From Pseudomonadota bacterium (GTDB lineage Bacteria; Desulfobacterota; JADFVX01): a DNA stretch of 27,472 nt. The stretch is from NCBI GenBank assembly GCA_015222755.1, contig JADFVX010000130.1, positions 1-27,472 on the forward strand. Direction: 5' to 3'. This document shows, one piece after another, positions 1 through 7,458 of the stretch. The translations under genes and the position numbers were made by a program. Under the pieces are notes generated by a model. That model was not told the DNA's origin. It saw only the letters and a list, made by a program, of their open reading frames with translations, and did not search any database. Each line of letters begins with the position of its first letter. The stretch's first letter is position 1.

Positions 1-9
1 AGTTATTAC

Positions 10-51
10 TTTCTAGCTAAAACCTAATGTTTTTAGCTAGAAATCTTTTTT
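10..51 (+). terminator. Hairpin plus T-run, possible intrinsic terminator
   Basis: A perfect 13-bp inverted repeat (TTTCTAGCTAAAA at 10-22 and its complement at 31-43) encloses an 8-nt loop and is followed by T6 at 46-51. The stem is A+T-rich, so termination would be weak. The T-run is on the plus strand, so it would serve a plus-strand gene lying left of the window, not the minus-strand gene that ends at 186. The same structure could also be the end of a small mobile element. Confidence 0.45.
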
Positions 52-185
52 GATACTTTCAGGGATGAAGCGTTGAGGGCTTCACCTCCTACTATCAATC
101 AATGATATAAAATCATCGACTACAGAAAGAAAGTAAGGCCATGATGAGGGGGATGGAATGAGTAGCAAGACATTGATAAATCAGC

Positions 186-1037
186 TTACGGCAAGGGGAG
201 AAACTTTTTAGGAGCTATCCTTTTAGCGCAAGACGGGAAGCCATAGCCCTCCAGCTTCCGTGATTCTCCTTTTAAACTATTATCATAAACATCTTCTTTA
301 TGACACCACATACGCGGTCTCCCTTTATAAAAAGAGAGTTCAGGAACCGCAGTCTCTCCACGTTTACCCCGATCAGAATGCTTATCCCAGTGGGCAAATG
401 GAACCCCTTTTGATTCGCAGCGAGATCCGAGAAGCATCATGAAATGCTCACCGCGATTTAAGAGGTCTTCACTACAAACAGAAAATATCTCTGGAAAGTA
501 GAAGAAGAGCATAATACCCTCTTTATCAGTGCACGTTTCTCTTTTCATCTTTGAGATCTTACTTTGGGCTTGTTTAATAGAAAGCCCTACATTGCTGTAC
601 CCAACATCAATATCTGTAGAAAGATAAGTCGAATTTGGTGTTTTCTTAAGAGCCCAGCCTTTTTTAATCATAGAGAGCCCTTTTTTTCCGTCCACTGATT
701 CAACCTTTGACATGATCTTGCTACAGGCAGGTGTGGAATCGACAGAAAAGGGGGGGATTATAAGAAAAGGAATGTTTTTGTTCTCGTGATCCGCTTCTTT
801 AAGTTTATATAACCTCGGCTCAAGAGCAAGAAGTTGCTTTGTAAACTTTCTCTCTGGTATTCCCGTCAATAAATAAAATTTGTTGTTAAGAAGCCTATCC
901 ACTTGCCAATAGAAAAACTCTACAAGGTTTTCCCAGCCGTCACCGTTATCAACGCCTACAGGTAAGCCTTTTGAATCTTTTACTATTGAAAGTTTCTTTA
1001 TACTCGAAAAAGTCTCTTCCCTTGCGATTGTATCCAT
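186..1037 (-). CDS. DUF5701-like protein of unknown function
   Basis: 283 residues, complete, starting ATG. I recognise a DUF5701-like pattern from memory: an N-terminal helix of the type QVxxLL (45-50), a short hydrophobic strand NIPFLIIPP (88-96), a STYLSTDIDVG segment (136-146), an EGIMLFFYFPEIF segment (173-185), the motif LGSRC (203-207), and a C-terminal PSC (268-270). There is no signal peptide or membrane segment, so it should be cytoplasmic. Compared with the ~200-residue family members I remember, it carries insertions, notably a charged stretch around 218-232. Function is not known for the family. The gene looks more A+T-rich than the operon genes and lies directly downstream of an IS3 transposase scar in the same orientation, which fits acquired DNA. 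Its Shine-Dalgarno is poor. Confidence is high that it is coding and moderate for the family. Confidence 0.7.
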   Translation of the reverse strand: MDTIAREETFSSIKKLSIVKDSKGLPVGVDNGDGWENLVEFFYWQVDRLLNNKFYLLTGIPERKFTKQLLALEPRLYKLKEADHENKNIPFLIIPPFSVDSTPACSKIMSKVESVDGKKGLSMIKKGWALKKTPNSTYLSTDIDVGYSNVGLSIKQAQSKISKMKRETCTDKEGIMLFFYFPEIFSVCSEDLLNRGEHFMMLLGSRCESKGVPFAHWDKHSDRGKRGETAVPELSFYKGRPRMWCHKEDVYDNSLKGESRKLEGYGFPSCAKRIAPKKFLPLP

Positions 1038-1082
1038 TATATTGCTAATCCGTTTATCTGCATTTATTGGTTAACTAAAACA

Positions 1083-1244
1083 TTAAGTGGCTACTTCCGG
1101 TGCTGGTGGTTTACGTCCAAGTAAATTGTGCGGCCGAACCTGATTATATTCTTTCCTGTACCTTTCAATCAATACTTTTTCTTTCATAAGTGTTGTAAAT
1201 ATTTTTGAGGTGATATAAGGAATGGAAATCAGTCGTGATTTCAC
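1083..1244 (-). pseudogene. IS3-family transposase, C-terminal remnant
   Basis: Read on the minus strand from a GTG at 1244 to the TAA at 1083, the frame gives 53 residues. Its last part reads KIFTTLMKEKVLIERYRKEY and then NQVRPHNLLGRKPPAPEVAT. This is the classic end of IS3/IS2-type DDE transposases, whose usual form is an IF-TL-EAKVLIE-WR-EYN segment followed by RPHSSLGYRPPAPE. The DDE catalytic domain itself is absent. Homology fades upstream of roughly 1215, and no matching terminal inverted repeats are obvious on either side. It is therefore the tail of a decayed insertion sequence, lying 45 bp upstream of the DUF5701-like start and reading toward it. A Shine-Dalgarno-like AAAGGAG lies upstream of the GTG, but translation is not implied. 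Confidence 0.8.
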
Positions 1245-1318
1245 ATGGATATGTACTCCTTTCTAATTGGAATCTGGTAATTCTCAGGAGAGGATTATTC
1301 TGAGGATTACACATCCAG

Positions 1319-1531
1319 TCACCCCAACTCAACAATTTCCCCCTCAAACTCCACCCGCTGCCCCCGCCTGATCTTGCAGCGCTTGCGCATCTCCACCGAA
1401 CCATCTACCCTTACCAGTCCGTCCTCGACTACGGCCTTCGCCATACCGCCGGTACTGCAAAGACCTGTCGCCTTGAGCAGTTGTATCAATTCTATATATT
1501 CTCCCCGCAAGGGAAATTGTTTAGCAGACAT
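1319..1531 (-). CDS. S4-domain RNA-binding protein (YbcJ-like)
   Basis: 70 residues, essentially one S4 RNA-binding domain. After a short lead come the helix-turn segment IELIQLLKATGLCSTGGMAK and the signature VEDGLVRVDGSVEMRKRCKI, then a beta strand ending FEGEIVEL. Size and pattern match the single-domain YbcJ/YaaA-type S4 proteins, which bind structured RNA and whose exact target is not established. Its ATG lies inside the last codons of the GH13 gene (11-bp overlap), with GGAG about 10 nt upstream, so it is probably translated together with that gene. No functional link between the two is apparent. The IS scar begins about 75 bp past its stop codon. Confidence 0.85.
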   Translation of the reverse strand: MSAKQFPLRGEYIELIQLLKATGLCSTGGMAKAVVEDGLVRVDGSVEMRKRCKIRRGQRVEFEGEIVELG

Positions 1532-4500
1532 CTTTTGACTTCTCCTTTAATAAACAAATAAATTTTTCAAGGTCATAGGCAGCTTCCGCGGCAGCAAGCT
1601 CCGCAGTCTCAACGGCATCATGGAGCTTTTCATCAAGGACCTCTTTCTCTGGTGTTTCTATAAGTCTCAAAATGGCACTAAGGGCAAAGAGCCAAGCCAA
1701 TAGCGACTCTAAGCGCTCCTTGTTGAACCACAATTTCTCTTCGTGACGGTTTACTCCTATCAGTGATTGCGCCTCTGGAAGTTTAAGAAGGTCGGCGAGC
1801 TTTGTACCCCCATCAAGGGCAGCCCTGTTTTCATCTGACATAAAAAGCTTGAGAAGCCGGGCAAGTTCCTTTGCCCTAAGCTCCTCTGTTCCTGTCTCTA
1901 TAAGCGCACAGGCAATAGATTTCTCGATCCTCCACTTGGCAACAGGGTTAAATGAAGGCCCATCTTTAAATTTTGTGATGGTCTCCACAAAAAGGAATAT
2001 AAGCAAGAAAGGCAAAGCGCTCTCTTCCTGAAGGGGAGAATGAAGAAGATAGGCATTGAGGCTGTCTTTAGAAGACCTCTTCTCCCCTGCGGCAAGCACA
2101 GCAGAGGCAAATCGGCAGAATGCATCAAAGCTTGACTCCGCCTGCTCAGTGATTATCTCGCTCTGCAACTCACAGCGCTCATAACTACTAACACCTTCTG
2201 CAAGCCTCATAAGCTTTTCACAGAAGGCCTTCTTCCTCTCTGCCTCACCTGCATCACCTAGCAGGTAGTGCAGACTGCCGGGGTTTACAGCCTCCCAGAA
2301 AGGGTCGGCAATGGGACGCAGCAAAAGCTCCATCATAGCCTCTTCAATTGAGAGAACGCCTCTTCCATTCAGAAACCCGGCAAGACGGTCATATGGCCTT
2401 TCTTCTGAGCTCTCAAGCTGCCTGAAATCTATAAATACGTGATATTTAAATCCGCCAAGTTCAGAGAAAAAACCGTTATCAAGAATATCACTGTTGGGCC
2501 TTATATATTCCAGGCCACTGATCTGGTCCTTAAATATGGAAAGACTGGATCGGCTTTCAGTAGAAATATTCAGGCCATAGGCAAGATCGTGCTGCAGCAT
2601 GGCACCGCCTTCGTTAAATGAAGCTGACTGTTTTATCCATCCACTCGTAGACCCGTAAGAGTTGTTATATAAAACCAGAGAGCGCTCCTGCCCCATACCG
2701 TTGCTGTAGGCAAAAACGTTTTCATTTATAGAGCCGCTGCCGTCGAAAAAATCATAGAGGAGAAAGTGATCGACAGCGCTGTAAAGGTGGCGCTTTTTAA
2801 GGAGCGGGAAGACTTCCCTTTCGTGACGCTCTATCAGCCCGCGGTCCGCTTCCTCTTTCCAGTAGGCCCGTCGGTATTCCATACCGTACTTCTCTGCATA
2901 ACCCTCAACCTGGCCGTGACCGAACATGGGCAGCCCCGGCATGGTGCACATCATGATGGCTACACCAAAATATTTATCATCCTTACCGAACTGTTCAACG
3001 GCGGTATCCTCGTCGGGGTTGTTCATAAAGTTGACGTAGCGCTTCATTATCTGGGGATTAAACTCCAGAACATTTTTAATATAGTGCCTGTACTTGCCGT
3101 TATCCTCGTCTTTGAGCATATTCATGAAGGCGCTGTTGTAGACGCGGTGCATACCGAGTGTACGGACAAAGTAGCCCTCCATCATCCAGAAGGCCTCCGC
3201 CATAAGCAGTGTATCTGGCGCCTCCTCATGTATCCTGTCCACCACCTCACGCCAGAACTCGACGGGGAAGCACTGATCAAAGGCCTCCTTTGTCATCGCA
3301 TGTTCCGCCCGAGAGGGGATATCACCACCCGTACCGGGCTGAGGGAACCACAGACGCTGGTAGTGCTTTTTTGCCAGCGTCATAGCGGCGTCAAAGCGTA
3401 TTATTGGAAACTGTCTCGCCACATGGAGTATGGTCTGTATCACCGCCTCCCTCACCTCGCCATTGAGGTAGTTGAGCTGGGCCGTGTCGTTCCATGGCAT
3501 CTGCGTACCATCATTGCCATGATAGACATATTTTATGTCCCCGGTATGGCGGTCAAGGCGCTTGAAAACAACGGCGGCATCCGTCTTGTTCCAGTAACCG
3601 TCCTCTATAAAGACGCCTACCCGATCATCGTCACTGAGGTCTGTCCCATTGAAGCTATACGACGGAAATGGTGGATAATCCATCTGTACAAACCAGTCGG
3701 GGTGCTCTACCATCCACCTTGAATCGATACTCATATGATTTGGGACCATATCGCTGGCAAGACGTATCCCCCTCTGCCAGGCACGGTCTCTGAGATTAGA
3801 ATATGCTTCTTCACCACCAAGATCGGCAGCAATATCGTAGTCGTGCAGGGAATATGCAGAGGCTACCGCTTCGGGATTTCCGCAGAGCTGTTTTATCCTC
3901 TTCGAAGCCCTGCTTCTCTCCCAGAGGCCAATGAGCCACAGGCCCGTAAAGCCCCAGCTGGCCAGCCTGTCCAGCTCTTCATCGGGAATATGGTCGAGGC
4001 GGTAGATGTCTCTCTTGTACTGTTTGCTTAGCTGGTCGAGCCAAACATACGTACACTTTGCCATAAGCATGAGATTTGGCATCCAGTGAAGATCTGCACT
4101 GAAGCGCTCCGGTTCATCATCGTAACCCAGTCCGGCAAATTCAGGGACAGAGCTTATGCCCGGTCCGTCATAGCGCACCTTCTCTTCTTCTTTTACAAAG
4201 TCGATAACCTTAAGTATACGGTCAACAAGATCACCTGGCACCACCCCCCAATTCTTCCGGATATATTCCAGCTGCCCCGTCAGAGAATCGGGAGATTTAA
4301 GGGCCGGGGCCCTCAGCATGTCTATAAGAGAAGCGCTGCCAGCCGGGCCAAATGAAGGCTGCAGCGCGAAAAAAGCCTGTACTTCCTTCAGGGCCTCACT
4401 GTAGATGGTCTGCTTTTCAAGATCACAGTCATCTATAAGTTCATGGACAGGCGAGTAGGCGGGGTTAAGATTTCCAAGCCAGCATACAATCAACTCCTCC

Positions 4501-4985
4501 ATGACTATCTTGGTATTGGCCAGGCCTTCACTCTCTCCATCAAGATAATCGGCGGCCTTCACGCCATCGCGGTAGACTGTAGAGGAGGGGAATTGCTCGG
4601 CAAAGACAAGCAGCAATTCCTGGAATTTTTTACTGCCAAACCTTTTTTCTAGATGGGCGAAGAGTTCTTTGAATATACCCGGTGCTCTCTGCCGCCTGTA
4701 TTGGTCTATAACAAAATGTATGACCTCGTCTATCAGGCCGGCAGCATAGATCTGGCTTGCCTGAACAGACTGATCAGTCTTGCCGGCCAGTCTTTTTTCG
4801 GTGTTGATACGGTTTACAAAAAGGTGGGCCCCATGGAAATTGACAAATACTATATCGCCACGTATGGAAAAGAGGCTCTCGTCAAAACGGTATAGGTCTC
4901 TCGACTTGCGCAATACATGAAATTCATAAGTCGCCGTTTTCAGATTATAAGAGGAGGGAAAAGGACAGATTTTAATAGTGAACAT
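1521..4985 (-). CDS. Large GH13 alpha-amylase-family protein
   Basis: 1154 residues with a central GH13 (beta/alpha)8 barrel at roughly 320-720. Visible motifs: region I DMVPNH (412-417), region II IIRFDAAMTLAKKH with Arg530 and the nucleophile Asp532, region III LLMAEAF with the acid Glu597, and region IV NNPDED with the presumed transition-state Asp658. The His that normally precedes the region IV Asp is Pro here, as in GlgE-type enzymes (NTPD). The ~300 N-terminal and ~400 C-terminal residues match no domain I can name; the C-terminal part is largely helical and charged. There is no signal peptide, so it probably acts inside the cell on glycogen, maltodextrin or an activated maltosyl donor; substrate is inference. 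The start ATG has AAAGGAAG 2-3 nt upstream. It overlaps the S4 gene and shares its direction. Confidence 0.9.
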   Translation of the reverse strand: MFTIKICPFPSSYNLKTATYEFHVLRKSRDLYRFDESLFSIRGDIVFVNFHGAHLFVNRINTEKRLAGKTDQSVQASQIYAAGLIDEVIHFVIDQYRRQRAPGIFKELFAHLEKRFGSKKFQELLLVFAEQFPSSTVYRDGVKAADYLDGESEGLANTKIVMEELIVCWLGNLNPAYSPVHELIDDCDLEKQTIYSEALKEVQAFFALQPSFGPAGSASLIDMLRAPALKSPDSLTGQLEYIRKNWGVVPGDLVDRILKVIDFVKEEEKVRYDGPGISSVPEFAGLGYDDEPERFSADLHWMPNLMLMAKCTYVWLDQLSKQYKRDIYRLDHIPDEELDRLASWGFTGLWLIGLWERSRASKRIKQLCGNPEAVASAYSLHDYDIAADLGGEEAYSNLRDRAWQRGIRLASDMVPNHMSIDSRWMVEHPDWFVQMDYPPFPSYSFNGTDLSDDDRVGVFIEDGYWNKTDAAVVFKRLDRHTGDIKYVYHGNDGTQMPWNDTAQLNYLNGEVREAVIQTILHVARQFPIIRFDAAMTLAKKHYQRLWFPQPGTGGDIPSRAEHAMTKEAFDQCFPVEFWREVVDRIHEEAPDTLLMAEAFWMMEGYFVRTLGMHRVYNSAFMNMLKDEDNGKYRHYIKNVLEFNPQIMKRYVNFMNNPDEDTAVEQFGKDDKYFGVAIMMCTMPGLPMFGHGQVEGYAEKYGMEYRRAYWKEEADRGLIERHEREVFPLLKKRHLYSAVDHFLLYDFFDGSGSINENVFAYSNGMGQERSLVLYNNSYGSTSGWIKQSASFNEGGAMLQHDLAYGLNISTESRSSLSIFKDQISGLEYIRPNSDILDNGFFSELGGFKYHVFIDFRQLESSEERPYDRLAGFLNGRGVLSIEEAMMELLLRPIADPFWEAVNPGSLHYLLGDAGEAERKKAFCEKLMRLAEGVSSYERCELQSEIITEQAESSFDAFCRFASAVLAAGEKRSSKDSLNAYLLHSPLQEESALPFLLIFLFVETITKFKDGPSFNPVAKWRIEKSIACALIETGTEELRAKELARLLKLFMSDENRAALDGGTKLADLLKLPEAQSLIGVNRHEEKLWFNKERLESLLAWLFALSAILRLIETPEKEVLDEKLHDAVETAELAAAEAAYDLEKFICLLKEKSKDVC

Positions 4986-5008
4986 AACTTCCTTTAAAGC
5001 TGAGGCTT

Positions 5009-5149
5009 TCAGGCCCTGTTAATGGCTCCCTTTGCCTCCATCCAGACATATTGAGTATAATCGGGGAGCTTGGCCGGTTCCTCAAAACCCGGTTTTTTAG
5101 ACTGGCAAAAGACCTGTGAGACTTCCCAGGCTGCTGTTAAGCTTAGCAT
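5009..5149 (-). CDS. Possible 46-residue small ORF upstream of the GH13 gene
   Basis: I do not recognise this ORF. From an ATG at 5149, preceded by the purine-rich AGGGGAGAGC, it encodes 46 residues ending EEPAKLPDYTQYVWMEAKG and then five more residues before the stop at 5009. The end lies 23 bp before the GH13 start. The composition is protein-like (many Glu, Lys, Pro and aromatic residues, no low complexity) and codon use resembles the neighbours. In-frame extension upstream to 5227 is possible but would overlap the response regulator gene, and the internal start has the better ribosome binding site. It could be a small cytoplasmic protein co-expressed with the GH13 enzyme, or chance coding in the leader of that gene. 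Confidence 0.35.
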   Translation of the reverse strand: MLSLTAAWEVSQVFCQSKKPGFEEPAKLPDYTQYVWMEAKGAINRA

Positions 5150-5210
5150 GCTCTCCCCTGTATGCAAACAGATAGCGGGGGTGGATTTCTTTATTGTGGA
5201 TAGATGTTTG

Positions 5211-5891
5211 TTAAGCTGCCTCGACAAGGAAGTTTTTAATGTGCGTTGGAATAAAAAGAAATTGAATCCCCATTTTTTGTTTGTCAGACCATACTACTTT
5301 TCCTTTTACAGGAATTCCACTGCCATCGCCATTAATAAAAACAGTAAGTTCAATATATGTATCTAAAGGGAAGGATTTTTCACTTTCCAGCATCATCCCC
5401 CCAATGCTCATATCAACAACCTTCCCTGGCACCATTTTTTTAATGGCATTATGATCCACTTCGATGATATGGCAGTCTGCTTCTATGTCAACCAGCTTCC
5501 GCTTATGCTCTCTGGTGCTGATATTTACATATTTTCTTATCGTATTTATGAGCTCTTGCCTTTGGTATGGCTTAACAAGAACATCGTCACATCCGGACCG
5601 AAAATACTTAGCCCTAGTATCTTTATCATCAGAATATGAAGAAAACAGGATGACAGGGATATTTTTAAGAGAAGGGTCCTCTTTAATAGTTTTACATAAT
5701 TCATCGCCATTCATTTCAGGCATATAAACATCACATAAGACTATATCAGGCATCTCTTTTTTAACTATTTCCAGAGCCTCACAGCCGTTACAAGCAGTCA
5801 GAACTTTAGCGCCGGAGCTTGAAAGCGCTATTTTACCCATTTCAATTGATATGTTTATATCATCTACAAGAAGAATCTTAGTCGTAGTCAT
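5211..5891 (-). CDS. Response regulator with REC and C-terminal PilZ domain
   Basis: 226 residues. The REC domain (about 4-120) has the acidic pair Asp10-Asp11 in ILLVDD, the phosphoacceptor Asp54 in IVLCDVYMPEMNG, Ser84 in ILFSS and Lys107 in VLVKP, so it should be phosphorylatable. The second half (about 125-225) is a PilZ domain with the c-di-GMP-binding RxxxR (REHKR) and DxSxGG (DMSIGG) motifs. Together these suggest a protein integrating a two-component signal with c-di-GMP; the output is unknown, often motility or envelope behaviour in this family. The ATG at 5891 is preferred over an upstream in-frame start at 5969, because a good promoter lies at 5951-5979 and the extra residues do not look like REC sequence. 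No histidine kinase is adjacent. Confidence 0.92.
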   Translation of the reverse strand: MTTTKILLVDDINISIEMGKIALSSSGAKVLTACNGCEALEIVKKEMPDIVLCDVYMPEMNGDELCKTIKEDPSLKNIPVILFSSYSDDKDTRAKYFRSGCDDVLVKPYQRQELINTIRKYVNISTREHKRKLVDIEADCHIIEVDHNAIKKMVPGKVVDMSIGGMMLESEKSFPLDTYIELTVFINGDGSGIPVKGKVVWSDKQKMGIQFLFIPTHIKNFLVEAA

Positions 5892-5950
5892 ATTATTCCC
5901 GGGAACATAAAATAGCCAATGTGCCCAATGCCACATTAAACAATTTTCAT

Positions 5951-5979
5951 ATGTTACAGCAATGGGCAAAGAGTTTCAA
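5951..5979 (-). promoter_or_regulatory. Sigma70-type promoter for the REC-PilZ gene
   Basis: On the minus strand TTGAAA (5974-5979) and TAACAT (5951-5956) are separated by exactly 17 nt. They match the -35 consensus at 5/6 and the -10 at 4/6. The predicted start of transcription, near 5944, leaves a leader of about 50 nt before the ATG at 5891. This rules against translation from the upstream in-frame start at 5969. Confidence 0.55.
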
Positions 5980-6042
5980 GCTTCCAATAGAAACCTGCGG
6001 ATTATCAGTACAGGAAGAAGTTTATTTTTCATAATTTCAGTG

Positions 6043-6073
6043 TAAAAAAAGGGCCCTCAAATAAGAGCCCTTT
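6043..6073 (-). terminator. Intrinsic terminator after the M16 protease gene
   Basis: On the minus strand AAAGGGCTCT and AGGGCCCTTT pair over 10 bp with one G-U wobble around a 6-nt loop, followed by a run of seven U's (6044-6050). It lies 26 bp past the M16 stop codon and ends the long rimP-to-M16 unit. It also separates that unit from the REC-PilZ gene. Confidence 0.85.
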
Positions 6074-6098
6074 ATTGTTAATATATTAGGATTCAAAC

Positions 6099-7385
6099 TT
6101 AGATTAAAAGCCCCCTTAGCTCATCTATTTTACCCTCAAGCTTACCCTTCTTCATATTGCCAAGGACTGCAAGACTGAGGCTGTCAGATGAAAACAGCTT
6201 ACATGACAGTTCCTGTATATCTTTGGGGCTCACCCTGTCAATATTGTCTATACTCTCTTCAACAGGGACATCCCTGCCAAAATATATCTCATTATGAGCC
6301 AGCCTCTGCATTATACTCTCACTGTTTTCAAGACCGAGCACCATATTTCCTTTAAGCTGCTCCTTGGCAGATTGCAACTCATCATCATCGACAGCTACAT
6401 TTTTAAAAGCCATCAACTCTCTAATAGTCAGGTCGAGGATCTCATTGACGGCAGAGGCAGAGGCGCCTGCATATATACCCAGAAGTCCGGCAGAGTTATA
6501 ACTGGACAAAAAGGAGTATATAGAATAGGCAAGGCCCCTCTTTTCCCTTATTTCCTGGAAGAGACGGGAACTCATACCGCTTCCCAGCATTGTATTGAGG
6601 AGATAGGCGGCATAGCGATCGCTGCTGTCGCATGAAATACCATTGGTACCCAGACAGAGATGAACCTGCTCAAGACGCCTTTTTTCTACAAGCAGATTGG
6701 AAGAAAACTTGGGGACTTCTATTTTATTCGCGGCTGCGCCCTTTTCCATCTTGGAAAATATTCCCTCAATCTGCAGAAGTAGCTCTTCATGATTAAGGCT
6801 GCCTGCGGCAGTTATGACCACATTAGCTCCCGTATAGAAGCGCTCCATGTAGTCTTTGAGTCTCTGCCTGTCCATAGATTCAATGTTTTCAGTCCGTCCA
6901 AGTACAGGCTGCGACAGGGGAGATCCCTCCCAGGATGTCTCGTTAAAAAGATCAAAGATAAGATCATCAGGCGTGTCTTCCACCATTTTTATTTCCTGGA
7001 GGATGACGTCCTTTTCATTTGAGATTTCTTCAGGGTCTATCAGGGAATTCAAAAAAATATCCCCAAGTAAAGCTACGGCCTTTGGCAGATGAGACTCGAG
7101 CACCTTCATGTAGTAGCAAGTCGCCTCAGAGGTTGTAAAGGCGTTTATCTCCCCGCCGATTGAATCAACCTCACGTGAAATATCGAGAGCGTTTCTATCC
7201 GGCGTTCCCTTAAATAGCATGTGCTCAATGAAATGGCTTACACCATTATTGCGCTTTGCCTCATTGAGAGAACCACACTTTACCCATATACCTATAGATG
7301 CGGAATAAAAGGCACGGTTCTCTTCGGTAAGTAAGGTAAGTCCGTTTTCCAGAACCGTTTTTTTGTATCTTCTGTTCTTATGCAT
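6099..7385 (-). CDS. M16B zinc peptidase (processing-peptidase family)
   Basis: 428 residues, typical of the single-chain bacterial M16B peptidases related to mitochondrial processing peptidase. The inverted zinc motif HFIEH gives His51, Glu54 (catalytic) and His55, and the distal zinc ligand is Glu131 in ILQEIKMVEDTP. The second half is the inactive M16_C-type domain, including the segment GSGMSSRLFQEIREKRGLAY. No signal peptide is visible, so it is probably cytoplasmic; the natural substrate of such proteins is generally unknown. Position immediately after pnp is a recurrent arrangement in bacteria. The start is unusual: a strong terminator hairpin ends 7 nt before the ATG and no Shine-Dalgarno lies between, so expression may depend on read-through or a hidden signal. 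No alternative start is evident within the conserved N-terminus. Confidence 0.95.
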   Translation of the reverse strand: MHKNRRYKKTVLENGLTLLTEENRAFYSASIGIWVKCGSLNEAKRNNGVSHFIEHMLFKGTPDRNALDISREVDSIGGEINAFTTSEATCYYMKVLESHLPKAVALLGDIFLNSLIDPEEISNEKDVILQEIKMVEDTPDDLIFDLFNETSWEGSPLSQPVLGRTENIESMDRQRLKDYMERFYTGANVVITAAGSLNHEELLLQIEGIFSKMEKGAAANKIEVPKFSSNLLVEKRRLEQVHLCLGTNGISCDSSDRYAAYLLNTMLGSGMSSRLFQEIREKRGLAYSIYSFLSSYNSAGLLGIYAGASASAVNEILDLTIRELMAFKNVAVDDDELQSAKEQLKGNMVLGLENSESIMQRLAHNEIYFGRDVPVEESIDNIDRVSPKDIQELSCKLFSSDSLSLAVLGNMKKGKLEGKIDELRGLLI

Positions 7386-7392
7386 GGGAAAT

Positions 7393-7423
7393 AAAAAAAG
7401 CCCGCCCCTTCCGGGGCAGGCTT
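7393..7423 (-). terminator. Strong intrinsic terminator between pnp and the M16 gene
   Basis: On the minus strand AAGCCTGCCCC and GGGGCGGGCTT form an 11-bp stem (one G-U pair) with a GGAA tetraloop, followed by seven U's (7393-7399). It begins 36 bp past the pnp stop and ends 7 nt before the M16 ATG. It looks like the end of the ribosomal/RNA-decay operon, with only leak-through reaching the protease gene. Confidence 0.9.
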
Positions 7424-7458
7424 ATCCTTTATTTAATCGTAGCTTTTTTCAATCAAAC

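Noticed and set aside
1290..1309. Direct repeat GAGGATTA 12 bp apart beside the S4 stop
   Set aside because: Eight bases repeated twice in a non-coding gap is likely chance and has no other structural support.
1165..1404. 79-codon minus-strand frame covering the S4 C-terminus and the IS scar
   Set aside because: It is out of frame with both the S4 gene and the transposase frame and looks like chance open frame.
2766..3722. Long open frame on the plus strand opposite the GH13 gene
   Set aside because: It mirrors the conserved GH13 barrel coding on the minus strand and its protein has no recognisable domain, so it is a shadow of that gene.
5070..5366. Plus-strand open frame of 98 codons near the response regulator
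   Set aside because: It overlaps the PilZ-coding end on the other strand, and its protein is not recognisable; the minus-strand reading is favoured.
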